Source: Crambe crambe | Taxonomy: Eukaryota; Porifera; Demospongiae; Poecilosclerida; Crambeidae | Assembly: GCA_963924555.1 (NCBI GenBank) | Contig: OZ004587.1 | Span: 7,394,075-7,458,074, forward strand | Direction: 5' to 3' | DNA: 64,000 bases | In this document: piece by piece, positions 46,801-60,173 of the stretch | Numbering within the stretch: the first letter of the stretch is position 1 | Layout of the letters: the number at the start of each line of letters is the position of its first letter | Notes under the pieces: generated by a model | What the model was told of the DNA's origin: nothing | The model's input: only the letters and a program-made list of their open reading frames with translations | Databases searched by the model: none | Position numbers and translations under genes: made by a program

Positions 46801-48420
46801 TGCGGGAAAGGTCAACTAAAGGTCAGTCCCCGTGGTCCGAGTGCTAGCTATAACACCGACGTGAAGAAGAAAGACGATGGAACATACGATGTGAAATTTG
46901 TTCCATGGGAAATAGGCCCGCATAAAGTCAATGTTGAATATGGCGGGGGTGCTGTTCCCGATAGTCCATTTCCAATGGATATCACTGCTGCTCTAGATGC
47001 TAAATCCTGCAGTGCATCTGGTAAAGGATTGAAGAAAGCTGTAGCTGGAGAAGAAACGTCTTTCCAGATCCTATCTCCAGAAATTGGATTGCTCACAAAG
47101 GATCCAGCCGGTCTCGAAATTGCGATTCAGTCTCTTCTTGATAAAGCCTCCACTGACACTACAGATAACAAAGACGGGTCCTATACTGTGAAATACACAG
47201 CACCCACCCCAGGCAGCTATGACATAAGAGTGAAATTTTACGACAAACACATTCCTGGAAGTCCTTTCACACTCAACGTTGTTCCATCAGCTGATGCTTC
47301 AAAATGCAAAGCATATGGCCCCGCCCTTCATCCAAATTCCCTCCACATTGCTGGGAATCCACTTGATATGTTTGTGGACACAACTCAAGCTGGTACTGGA
47401 GATCTGAGGGTGATCATAACCGGACCCAACGACTCGAAACCGAAAGTGTATCTAGCGAACGAAGATGGGACCTATTCCATGAAATGGGATGTTCCCGAGC
47501 CGGGGCGTTACCATGCTCACATATGGTGGGCGGAGCAATATATCCCGGGATCTCCATTTAAAATTAAAGTCAGTCCTGGACCCAACGCTGCTATGATCCG
47601 GGCATATGGTCCCGGTTTGGCTCCGAGTTTCGAGATTGGAACTGATTCCAGTGATTTTACCATCGAGACGAAGGATGCCGGGATTGGAACTCTGACCATC
47701 AGGGTTCATGGGGTCAAAAATGCCTTTAAGATACAAGCCCGACCTGCCAGTGAAGAAAACCCTCGCACTCTCAAAGCTTCCTATCATCCAACGGAAGCTG
47801 GTGATTACATCATAGCCATTCGTTGGTCGGGTGCTCACATCCCTGGCAGCCCCTTCAAAATTGGAATCAAAGAACCGCTGAATCCTGAAGAAGAAGCGTT
47901 TAAGGTGAAGAAAGAGAAGGAAAAATCAAAACCCTTGCCTCCGAATATTTATATGAGCTACACTGGTGCTTCTGAGAAACAGAATGATGAAGAAGATGAT
48001 GAAGGTAGCAATGCTGATGATGATGTGCCTGAACCGACACCTCTGGAGAAGGTGAAAGAAAAGAAGAAAAAGAAAGGTAAAAGTTCACTGAAGGCACAGT
48101 CACATGTGCGTATCGTGGAGGATAATGAAGGTAGGGGAGAATCGTCGACAGTTTCTTTACCAACAAACACGAAATTAAAAGCACAAATGAGTCAAGAAGA
48201 GATAAGGCAGCAACAGATGGAGATGCTCAGACAGAGGGGTGCGGTGCCGGGGGTTGTACCCGGGACAATTCTGATGTCCACGGCACCACGTATGACACAA
48301 GTAGTGCATCAGCAACGTGCGATGAAGCAAGTCAAGACTGTGACCACCACCAGTGGGAGTGACATAGCAGCCCATAATGGCAGCGGGGAGAAAAAGAAGA
48401 AAAAGAAAAAGAAGTTTTGA
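43823..48420 (+). CDS. Filamin-family actin crosslinker with three CH domains
   Basis: Three exons (43823-43960, 44330-44513, 45416-48420), 1108 residues. CH1 about 13-135 (WKKIQEKTFTNWFNDRLR; DLEDGTMLIELLD; NIGPEDIHGGNLKLILGLIW). CH2 about 141-242 (KKAMLTWVNSLIPEY). CH3 about 243-342 (LLLDWIQKKIP; DPKVDELIVATYLSQF). Six filamin Ig repeats about 350-928 follow, most closing with IPGSPF or a variant. The tail of about 180 residues is acidic, then basic and Gln/Met-rich, ending in a lysine run. Vertebrate filamins have two CH domains and 24 repeats; a triple-CH filamin is known for insect jitterbug. It should bind F-actin; whether it dimerises through the last repeat cannot be seen. More than 90 percent is one exon. 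The start is the first ATG before WKKIQ. Confidence 0.92.
45109..45180. repeat. 18-bp tandem repeat, four copies
   Basis: TTTACGTAATGCCCCGGG, with minor variants, four times in a row in the second filamin intron. Confidence 0.9.
45215..45388. repeat. Dispersed GGAACCTC-family repeat
   Basis: GTGAACCTCCTAATAATGGACAC, TTTGTAGAGAGGTTGTCCTC, TAGAGTGTATATACAA and CTTTCAGAGTGTCCTTTATC. It ends only 27 bp before the large filamin exon, so an old insertion lies close to the splice acceptor. Confidence 0.78.
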
Positions 48421-48758
48421 AGGAGCTAGACTCTTATGGTATATACACATGCTGACATGTACAACTCTCTAAGTATAATAACATTATAATTATATCCTAT
48501 TCTTTTTGTAACTTTCCTCTTGCAGTATTACAATTTTGATGATAAAAAAAATATTTGTACATGTAGTTATACATAATGAACTTACATCGGAATTTTTGAT
48601 GAAGGAGCCCCCGAGTGAGTAAGAAGAGTCAGAGAATACAGTCATACTTCCCAACTACACTCCACAAATGGACAAGCAAGCGTGTCCATTACATACCAGA
48701 AAGGGCCTTACATTGCCTCTAAATGAAATTACAGTGAAAAAAAAATTTTTTTTCATGA

Positions 48759-48764
48759 AATAAA
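48759..48764 (+). terminator. Candidate polyadenylation signal for filamin
   Basis: AATAAA about 340 bp after the TGA. The interval 48421-48985 otherwise holds AT-rich 3' untranslated or intergenic sequence with no gene. Confidence 0.4.
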
Positions 48765-48985
48765 TGTGTATAATTGGAACTAGTTCACACAAGGAAGAAA
48801 AATCACGTTATGTGCTTCTAACAGCAAACAAAAATAACAGTGAAATATAAATTCAATATTAAAAATCTTTTTTTTTCTTTCCTTTTTTTTTTTGCTTTGT
48901 CTTTAAAATATATAATAACGAACATTAGTAGTCTATTATTGAAGAGATAATAACAGTATTTATACTTGCTGCGGAGGAGGCGTGG

Positions 48986-51423
<2,438 letters not shown>

Positions 51424-53473
51424 TTTGAACTAAAGGTTAACTACCTCCACCTGGAGAAAATACCCAATTGTAAAACAATTCCAAATAATGCACATCAATT
51501 TTGAAATGACACACACCTGAGTAATGAGTTAGTTTGCAGGCACCTTAAGTGATGGTATTATTACATACAGTTGTTGTGGCTGGTCTATCACACACACACA
51601 CAATTGCAAACCTCAAGACCACAAAATTGTTCCCTTATCATGATGCTATACTGACTTGATAATTTTGGACAACTCATAAAAGATGCTCTCAATCAAAGGA
51701 GCCCTCTGAAATGAGCAAGGATACTGACAGTCACCCTCTAAGTATCAGTATGAAGTCTCAGACGTAACACACCAAAAAGCTTGAGGAGGTGCCACATTCA
51801 TTGAAGTGAGGAAATGGATTGCCACGTAGTCATTACTGACCTATGTGGGCAGAACCACTGCCCTAATCATAACATCACACAATGCATCCCTCCCACCCCC
51901 ATTTGGATAAAGAAACTTCAAAGAAAGTGGGCTGGGTCTATGGCCTCATGAATATACTTAAGCACCCTGTTTAAAAGTACCCATTCCAGCTATTTCAACC
52001 TCCTATCATTCGTAGTATGCAGGTTAGACCTGATCTTGATACACAGACAAATATAGGCCACCATACATACAAGCTGGAATCAGTATTGCTATCATGAGAT
52101 CTTATCTGGATCTCATCTCTATCCTATTCTATTGGGATTTATAACAGTGTGTCCTAATGAGGCCATTGTCTAATATTAGGCCATGTAATTAATACTACAG
52201 TCTGTATAACCAATATTGCAGCCTGTCCTAACAGCATAAATTCATCTCATCTTCTACTACTGGGTCATGTAACTCCTGTCCTACTAGCATAAATTCTAAC
52301 TTATTCCACTGGGACGTACCTAACAGCATAAATTCATCTCGTCTGTCCTAACAGCAGGAACTCATTCCAGCCTTTGTTGAAAAGGTTGTAAAATTTTCTA
52401 ACTACACTGTTTACTTTTGGTGCACTGAAAAGCATTTCTTTCTCACAAGGTTTTTTTCCCCCCTCAAGTCATAGAGTTTATTACTTAGACCCACAATATT
52501 GTGAGCAGTTCTTTATTCTAAGCAAACATTGCACACAGGTTTTCTAAACAAGGTCTATAATTGGCACACATGTTGTGCCAAGTTGCATTTTGGGAGAGGA
52601 GAGAGCATCACATGACAAGTTTGGGAGGTGATTGTAGTCAAAAATTCCAAGGGAGGAATGGTTTCTAAATCAACCACACCTCCTATAAGAGCTAGAAATG
52701 AGACACTCAATTTGATCAGTCATTAGGTTTCCCTGTAATACTTAAAATATAAAAAAATTGCTCTGCCATTTCCAAGAAATGGAGCAGTTATTTTTAGCCT
52801 GCCCCCCACCACCCTAGCAAAATTCCCCTAGCTTGTGAGGATATACTTAAATATAACATTCACCAGTTCAAAGGTTCATCCTATAATTATGCCACTTGAC
52901 AACCACTTCTAAATTTGGATTATGATAATTGAAGAACACCCTTTAAAGAATTGCACCTACTAATGATTAAGGTAATTCTGAATACAGGGTAATTACCCCC
53001 TTGGAGCTCCATAACCAAACTTCAGATACAGGTAGGACCTACCTGCATTTCATAATTACCCTGTACTCAGTATTACCCTGACTTACCTGACTTTACTGTC
53101 AGAAATTAGAGCTGACCAATCAAATTACAAGCTGCTATCGATTGGGTTGGATCACACCCCACTGGCTTCACAAGCCATTACACTCGCACACCTCACCTTC
53201 TGGTATTTAAATAATGCTAGCCATAGAACTGTTTCTAGCTAAGTTCAGCCCACATATATTAATACCACTAAGTTAACTGTTGTCTAGATACATAAACTGT
53301 AGCTAACTAGCTGACCAGATATTCTCATCTGGATATTCTTATCTAGCCAGCAGTTTATTTGTGCCGAGATTAATAACACACCTAGAATTTCTTTCCCTCT
53401 CTCTCTCCCCTTCAGAAGGCGGCCGTAAAGGAAACTCGAGTTGTGCCTGGTTGATAAAGATATGGACCAGCCC
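51424..53473. other. Intergenic, Rab11 to TPGS2
   Basis: No coding exon seen. The interval may hold 5' untranslated exons of Rab11. Sequence around 52140-52380 repeats phrases such as CTAACAGCATAAATTCATCTC and CTATTGGG-like words, a decayed repeat. Confidence 0.5.
52970..53087. mobile_element. Short MITE-like palindrome
   Basis: AAGGTAATTCTGAATACAGGG at the left pairs with CCCTGTACTCAGTATTACC and CTTACC at the right. The ends resemble the element at 59625-60144. Confidence 0.6.
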
Positions 53474-53520
53474 AATATGGCGGTTTGATCGTATATCCGT
53501 AATTACCGGAAATGACGTCA
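53474..53520 (+). promoter_or_regulatory. YY1 / ETS / CRE motif cluster before TPGS2
   Basis: AATATGGCGG at 53474-53483 (YY1-like), ACCGGAAAT at 53505-53513 (ETS-like) and a perfect CRE palindrome TGACGTCA at 53513-53520 overlapping its last base. The cluster ends 70 bp before the TPGS2 ATG. Motif matches are seen directly; factor binding is inference. Confidence 0.5.
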
Positions 53521-53590
53521 GTAAAGTAAATGTGACTATCACGTTTCTATTCGATTGCGCGTTAATTAGAATAAGTCCTTTTCCTATAAA

Positions 53591-55826
53591 ATGACTGATT
53601 CCGTCTTCTCTGGACTTGTAGAATACTTAGGTGAGTTTCTAGGGTATATGACGTACCTTATAAGATATTTCTGTTTTAGGAGGCATCTCTGCTGTGAAAG
53701 ATGTGAAATTCACACGTGGCGACCCTTTACCCAATGATAAAATTGTCGCATGGGAGAGAGTAAGTATTACGATCTCTGTCATGAATCTAGTTTATGTATA
53801 TCATTACTGAATGCATAGTTAGATGTAAAAGTAGCAGTATCTGGTCCATTAGCTCAGTTGGTAGAGCGTTGTGCTGATAATGTGAAGATCGAGAGACTCT
53901 CGTGGACCACTTTTTTCTTCTTTTTATCTAAATGCATAAGTTTTATCATGCTCCTGTATTACTGGTTATAGTTATACTATTGTGCATTGCCTGAAGACTT
54001 GAAGCAGTTTTTCTTATCCAATAATGGAATTGCACTTCACTGGAACTACCAATACAATGGTAAAATGATGTGCATATCAACATACTGTGGCTGAGATTTC
54101 ATGCTGGGAAATTGTTTTATCATTTTCAGATTCCACTCTTAATCTTGGAAGAATCGGTGTGAACGCTCTGAATGAGATGATACCCCTTCATGTAGAGAAA
54201 GACAAGGACCAAGATGACACACAACCTTCTCTGCTGGATCTAGATCGTGGCAATTCCTTAGGTACTTAATATGCCGGTATCATTAATGCTAGCTAGAGCT
54301 ACAAATGAAAGAGCTAGAGTGGGTCTAACTAAATGCGGTTGCCAATATATTATAGCTAGGAGCTGTATGAAATGCAGCTTTAATATTGCTATAACTGAGT
54401 CTAATGCAGTTGCCAATGATAATTCATCGAGGAAATAATATGCAGCTGCCAATAGCTATATAGCTAGGAGCTGTATGAAATGCAGCTGTGTAATGAAAGG
54501 ATTCTTTTACTTAAAAAAGCTTATAATATTGCTAACTAAAAATGAAAAATGAGTCAACTAATACAGCTTCCAATGGGAATTCATAATGCAATTTGAAGTT
54601 GTACAGTAGTAGTAACATAATAGGACTTCAGTAGACATTACAGATTCTTTTATGGTATTTCAATATACCATTTTTTCCTCATGAGATGGTGACGATTCAT
54701 GGAAGCCCTCATTTGGCGGAGGCACGTGCAAAATCTTCTCCATTGATTACTGTCCAACCTGTGGGCACATCTGCCTGGTTTATAACACCAAGAAGAAAGG
54801 TGAGCTCTCATGGTAAATGTAGTCCATTCTTTCATTACTTTATACACAATCTTGTGTGACCACCATAGACTGTATTCATTGTCTAATATTCTATATTCAT
54901 GACTTCGATTATGCCATGAGTGGTCACTAGCAATATGGACAGATTTCACTATGATTAACGTTATTAATATCCATAGTGGATGAGGAGTGTAGCATTTGGC
55001 TGTTGGATCTCTCTCTCACTTGGCACTACTTTTGTCCCTCTTTCTCCGACTTCATCCGATTGGCTGTAGTCCACTTGGGCTTATTTCAGTGGCCGTACAC
55101 CTTCACTCCATACGGACCTAGTCCACAATATGAGGTGCACTACAATAATCAATGATTGGCCAACGGTCTGTCACGGGACATTCTGTCCCTATCACTTTCT
55201 GCCTTTATCAAAATTTCTATTATAACGATTTGGCATAAGGGGGATTAAACTAGGCAACCGGTTACTAAATCTCAAGTGAGTGCAGCCATGGCTATGTTGG
55301 ATAATCATGCGTTGCATGCCCTGCCATTCTAATTGTACGTAAATTATAAGCAGATACACACAGAGTTATAGAGCTACACAATTAATGTGTGATATGTAAT
55401 TTTCTTATTCTGTTCATGCAAATGCAAAATACATCCTGAAGAAATGGTTCCACCTGTTGGTCCCTAAGCGATTGGAAATGGACTTGAAGCATGGCTCACC
55501 TGCACTTCTGTCCTACAATAGTTCTGCCAACGCACCTCCAGGGGACATAGAGAGCTCAGCACAAGTACAACAGAGCAACAGCAATCCAGTTAAACCTAGT
55601 GTCCTTCAAACATCCTCTTTCATAAACCACTTGGATTCTTCTAAAGTTCTCTTTTCTAAGTCTCTACGGGATAGGAGGTAAGCCATTATTTATTCACCAA
55701 AGATTTCATGAGCTAGCTATGACTCGATAGGAGACTAACTTATCCACTTTATCTGATAATTGCAGCAGATCAAGGCCGGTCTCTAGTTCATCTATAAAGA
55801 AATCACAAACTTATTCAACCAAATAG
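53591..55826 (+). CDS. TPGS2: Tubulin polyglutamylase complex subunit 2
   Basis: Eight exons, phases consistent, 302 residues (human about 300): 53591-53630, 53680-53759, 53972-54059, 54130-54261, 54686-54799, 54977-55134, 55442-55677, 55766-55826. Segments match TPGS2 in order: GISAVKDV, ALPEDLKQFFLSNNGIALHW, LGRIGVNALNEM, HICLVYNTKKK, CSIWLLDLSLTWHYFCPSF, HLGLFQWPYTFTPYGPSPQ, then LDSSKVLFSKS and a Ser/Lys-rich tail. The middle contains CPTCGH, where vertebrates have a different loop. TPGS2 is a non-catalytic subunit of the TTLL1 complex that adds glutamate chains to tubulin in cilia and centrioles. A degenerate tRNA lies in intron 2. Confidence 0.92.
53843..53909 (+). tRNA. Degenerate tRNA-Ile-like sequence (anticodon GAT), probable pseudogene
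   Basis: GGTCCAT at 53843 pairs with GTGGACC at 53902-53908 as acceptor stem. GCTC-AGTTGGTA-GAGC makes a D arm. The anticodon arm is TTGTG-CTGATAA-TGTGA, mostly wobble pairs, with anticodon GAT. The T arm is collapsed: GAGAG and CTCTC are separated by a single A, so the seven-base TTC loop, and with it most of the B box, is missing. It is unlikely to be transcribed or functional. Confidence 0.6.
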
Positions 55827-56254
55827 CTACCTAGTGCTGTACTGAGACCTGTATTTCCAGTGGATAAAACTTGAAAGTAGCTAGGTATAGAATCAGCTAG
55901 CAGCTTATTACTAGATAACTGAGCCATAGCATGCAGAATCTACTGGATATACTAGCCATGCTATGTTTTTTATTGTCATTCTCATCAGCAATATTTTTCT
56001 TGACATAAAATTAATTATGATGCTTAGCTATAATTATCCTTAAATTTCATTTGTAGAGAGGTTATCAATTAATTTTCATGTTACTAATTTTCCGTTGCTG
56101 AACATGACCACGAAAATAAATCAACATCGAAAATATCCCCATTTACGGTATAAAGAAGATTAGGCACAATGCCTATTTTTTCCTGGGAATACGGAAGGGC
56201 TGTCCACATAGCTACATGTTTTGTATCATGCATCATTCCAGTACCAATTCTTCA
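55827..56254. other. Convergent intergenic gap, TPGS2 / GT92
   Basis: About 430 bp of AT-rich sequence between two genes running toward each other. No further feature seen. Confidence 0.6.
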
Positions 56255-57616
56255 TCAACAATACTTCTTGACATACATATCTTTAAATTTCAATGCAATG
56301 TTATTTTTCGTTAGTTTATGCACCGGGGGGCAGCCATGGATGTTGCCTATTTCTTCTTTGTAGTGAGCACTGATCCCGATTCTGGCAGGGACTTTGTACG
56401 TCATTTTATAAGTTGGGAGACTGGCAGTCACTCTGTGAACAGATGCACGTAGCACTGCTTTAGGCCTCATTATCAGTTTAGTTCGAGAATAGTAGTGGAA
56501 ATGACATAGTGAAGCACTACACTTAGTGAAATACTTTGGAATTTTGTTTTTGCATTCAGGCAGTGAGGGAGTCGTCATCATCCCTTGTTCTTTGACTGCT
56601 GTGAAATATCTGTTCAAAAACATGAAACTTGCAAAATTCTTGTTCCTTTTGAGTTTGTCTATCATCTCTATCCAGTTTCTATCCTTTGTAGGCAGTATCA
56701 TTTCATCAAGATCTATCATTGCCAAGTATTCAACTTCATGCATATTGCGATACAAACAATCACTTATCAATGGCAGTTGTCCATAGTAGTGCAAAGGGTG
56801 ATGCTTCTTGAAACTTCTCCACTCTATAAAGTTCACCGTTTTATGATAAGCATCTGATATGTACTGCAAATCCTTTCCATCGAGTTGCATGGGCCCAACA
56901 TAAATGGTGATGAGCTCGGCACCTAATAGCTGGCTCATTTCAATGAACTCAACCAAATCCTGGAGAGTATGGGAGTTTCGTATGACTGGACCTTCCAAGC
57001 ATACTCCGAATTTCTTAACCTTGTGCTTAGTATCATAACGGTGACGATTTCGCACTGGAATCATTCCTGATGTGGACATCGGATCACATTTACTACTATT
57101 GCTTATTGTGACGAAGAGAGGGGATTCGTCGTCGTTGGTGCTTAAAGAACAGATGCAATGGATTGGTTTTGCTATTGTCACATCAGTGATTCTTGCACGG
57201 TTTACCTTCTGTTGTATAGCAGGACGATCGGAGCATGTTCTACTGCCGTTTGGAAATCTGAAGCCACAGTACAAGTTGGTGTGTATTGTCCGATTGACGT
57301 AACCAATCACGATCACTGCTGGTCTTCCTGGTGCTGTCTCTCTATTATCAAAATAAGCTGATATGAAGTGGTAGGAGTATTTGCCTGTTACATGCACTGA
57401 AGTCCAATGAAGCTTAAGGACATTACTTATAACATGAGATTTATCACTATTCAAAATCTTTCTCTTTAGTAGATTATGTTCTCTGTCATCTTTTTCTCTG
57501 TCATCTAGATCACCTCTGTTGATTATGATGGTGCCAGAGTACGAAATTGACCACAGACAACTCAGAATAGATACTGCGCTGATGAAGAATATCCACTTTA
57601 ATGAAGAGGCTCTCAT
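56255..57616 (-). CDS. GT92-family glycosyltransferase (type II membrane)
   Basis: Single-exon minus-strand frame of 453 residues starting MRASSLKWIFFISAVSIL, an uncleaved signal anchor. The lumenal part has KKFGVCLEGPVIRN, then LVEFIEMSQLLGAELITIYV, HYYGQLPLISDCLYR and the acidic motif DLDE at 302-305 (MIDLDEMILP), followed by a Cys-rich HFHYYSRTKLIMRPKAVL region. This series is that of the DUF23/GT92 family, which includes C. elegans galactosyltransferase GALT-1 acting on fucosylated N-glycans. DLDE is the likely metal/donor-sugar motif. The exact acceptor is unknown. The length is normal for the family and the frame is intact. Confidence 0.82.
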   Translation of the reverse strand: MRASSLKWIFFISAVSILSCLWSISYSGTIIINRGDLDDREKDDREHNLLKRKILNSDKSHVISNVLKLHWTSVHVTGKYSYHFISAYFDNRETAPGRPAVIVIGYVNRTIHTNLYCGFRFPNGSRTCSDRPAIQQKVNRARITDVTIAKPIHCICSLSTNDDESPLFVTISNSSKCDPMSTSGMIPVRNRHRYDTKHKVKKFGVCLEGPVIRNSHTLQDLVEFIEMSQLLGAELITIYVGPMQLDGKDLQYISDAYHKTVNFIEWRSFKKHHPLHYYGQLPLISDCLYRNMHEVEYLAMIDLDEMILPTKDRNWIEMIDKLKRNKNFASFMFLNRYFTAVKEQGMMTTPSLPECKNKIPKYFTKCSASLCHFHYYSRTKLIMRPKAVLRASVHRVTASLPTYKMTYKVPARIGISAHYKEEIGNIHGCPPVHKLTKNNIALKFKDMYVKKYC

Positions 57617-57756
57617 TATCGTGTTGATAAGTTCTTTTTAGCTTTCCTAGCCATAGCACTGATCCTTTCCTGGCGTGGCCCGACTTATTGTGTAAACAGA
57701 AGCATTAATTTTTGCTTCGGCACCGGAGTGCCGAGGCGCAGTGCCGGGATCAACTA

Positions 57757-57799
57757 TGGTGGTGGTGGTGGTGGTACGTACGTACGTACGTACGTACGT
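57757..57799. repeat. (GGT)n(ACGT)n microsatellite
   Basis: GGT run followed by a self-complementary ACGT run, 140-180 bp upstream of the GT92 start codon. Confidence 0.95.
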
Positions 57800-58459
57800 C
57801 GTAATAGTAGCACACCCGCGCGTTCATGTAACTTACACCCACGCAATCTAGATTGCACGTGTAGATATATATAGGCAAACAACTAGCTGTTATTCAAGCG
57901 TGAATGGACCGAGAAAGTAACGGACATAAACAGCAGAGACGGCAGTCTACGCTAATTCGTGATCGGACAAGTGAACATTTCAACAAGGTAGTGTACATTT
58001 GGCACGATTAGCCAGGCTACAGGAAAGCCAAGAGCACCAGAGAACATCGACTACATGCCAGAAAGCAACAGCAGAGACGGCAGTCTAATCATGAAGAAAG
58101 CTTAAGACAGGCTAGCTGGCAACAGGAAAGCCAAGACCACCGAGAGAGAGAGAGAGTAAAGAACAGAGACACCACATGTCATGTCAGATGATGGGAAAGG
58201 CAAGAACAATGAGATCAACTACAGGCCTTGCATGAAAGTGAATATTTGAAAAGCCAATCAGAGGGCACTGACTAACTCGAATTTCATTTGATGTTTATAA
58301 TTATTAAAGCTTAGCTAGAATTGAGTGTGCACTGTACTACCTCATGTTCTACCAGTGCCGAAGCACAGGTCTTTTTGATGACAAACTTTGATGGAGATGG
58401 CGCGGGGGCTATTCGATCGCGCGCATGCTCAGTCCAGTCTCGATCAGCTACAGCGAATC

Positions 58460-59283
58460 GGGACAGTGTAAAAGCTGGACTCTGGACTGGACTATGGACT
58501 GGAATATGCACTCAATTCAGTTTCTAGAAGCTTCTAGCTATGGTAGCAAGCCAGGATTGGGCAGGGTGATTCTACAGCAGCCCTTGACACATTTTCAGGT
58601 GCCAGCAGAGCTTGCTTTTTATTCCACTTTCTTGTATGGATCTCCCTCCCCTCTCCACCAAGGACCCTTAGTCTTGATGCCAAGATTTCTTCTTCATACC
58701 CCCCCCCCCCCCTGAAGTGAGACCATCGGGATGTGTTGGCTTGTATTGATCAGGCAATGCCTGACCTGCCTGACCCAGTGCTACACCTATATGTGTTGGG
58801 GCTAGTAACAACACCCCCCCCCCCCCCCCCCCCCCCCAACTCATAATATATCAATTATGTAGTTGCCAAGCAAGAAGTTGTGGGAGCAGGTATGTACCAC
58901 AGCTTCTGCTTTACATATCTCTCCTGTGCTGGTGATGTAATACACCAGTGTTAGGGGCTGTAGGATTGAGACTAATAGCACCTAGCTTTGCCCCTCTCCA
59001 CATGGGAGGTGAGAGTCTGGTAGCTACAACTGTATGGTGGACTGGAATATGGACTCAATTCTAGACTCATTTTCAAGCTTTTAGCTAGCTGAGGACTTGG
59101 CTAGGAGCACTGTTGCAGAGGTGTAGCAGTATTTTGTGCAATGGTCAGGCAAATAGTATTGCTAGCTCATAATACTGAGTGGTATGAAGTGGGAGGTGTA
59201 GGTGTAATCATAGGACTGAAGTCACATTAATGAGTCCATGGTCCAGTCCAGAGTCCAGAGTCCTCCAGCTTTTACACTGTCCC
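58460..59283. mobile_element. Inverted-repeat element
   Basis: GGGACAGTGTAAAAGCTGGA at the left has its complement at the right (CCAGCTTTTACACTGTCCC), with adjacent ACTCTGGACTGGACTATGGA also mirrored. A third partial copy of GGACTGGAATATG lies inside near 59040. Size is about 820 bp; no enzyme gene. Confidence 0.65.
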
Positions 59284-59624
59284 TAGGGAATCTTGCAAAA
59301 TGCTGAGTGTGCATTCTCGCGCATGCTCAACTTTTGAGCCTCGAAAATCTCACCGGAGAAGGTGAATAACATGCTAATAGGTTAGAACTATACTAGAACA
59401 GTCACTAGCTAGCTAGCTCTTCAAAGCTTAAAGTCCTGAACAAATCTGAGCACAATTTCAAAAATTCAAGCAGTGGAGGTTGCTAGCTAGATCTATCTAG
59501 AGTGTCCGGAAGCTATCGCCGTCCGTAAAATTGCCGCTGATCTGTATCAATAATCTTTCGGAACGAGGCAGGATCTAGGAATAGATCAGATCTTTGCTAC
59601 CTATATCTCAGCGCGGTGGGCATA

Positions 59625-60144
59625 AGGTAAGTTAGGGTAATTCAGAATACTTTTTCGGCTTATCTCTGACTGGGAGCAGATAGAAACATGCTGCAAAGTG
59701 CAGATGAAAGATGAATCTTTTCTCTAACTAGCAGTGAAAGTTTCATAGATATAATTATTGTGGATAATTTATTATAGAGCCAAGAATAAAGGCACTCAAA
59801 AATTGGTGGGTTGGGTAATTCTGAATGATTGCTGTGGCCACACAAAGCATAAGCTGCTTAGCCTTACAACTTGCTTTTCAAAACTTCATCCCTAGTGCCA
59901 CCTTCAAAGGGCTAGATCAATCTCTCATCATTGTCTGATTCTGCTGACAATCTCCAGTAAGTTTTAGGAAGTTCAAAATCAAGGGGCATTATTCAGAGTT
60001 AGCAGTGCACAAGAAGCTTGATCTTCAAGAGTTGTTGCAAAGACAGTAGTTTATGTGTATCAAGTTTGAGCTTGAAACTCCTCTTCCTTTTGAACTAACC
60101 TCGGGTATTCAGAGTTACCCTGTATTCAGAATTACCCTTTGCCT
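59625..60144. mobile_element. TA-flanked MITE immediately upstream of the GT14 gene
   Basis: The left end AGGTAAGTTAGGGTAATTCA and right end GGGTAATTCTGAATACAGGG (as its complement, finishing ...CCCTTTGCCT) are inverted repeats, flanked by TA at 59623-59624 and 60145-60146. The tips AGGTAAG/AGGCAAAG match those of the MITE at 33431-33641, suggesting mobilisation by the same transposase type. Confidence 0.75.
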
Positions 60145-60173
60145 TACTTTCCATTCCATTTTTAGACTAGCAG

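Larger units (their letters stand above)
57800..60173. other. Interval between GT92 and GT14
   Basis: Holds repeated words (CAGCAGAGACGGCAGTCTA near 57937 and 58070), C homopolymers (58699-58712, 58815-58837), an inverted-repeat element at 58460-59283 and a MITE at 59625-60144. No gene recognised; open frames around 58311-58715 cross the inverted repeat. Confidence 0.55.
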
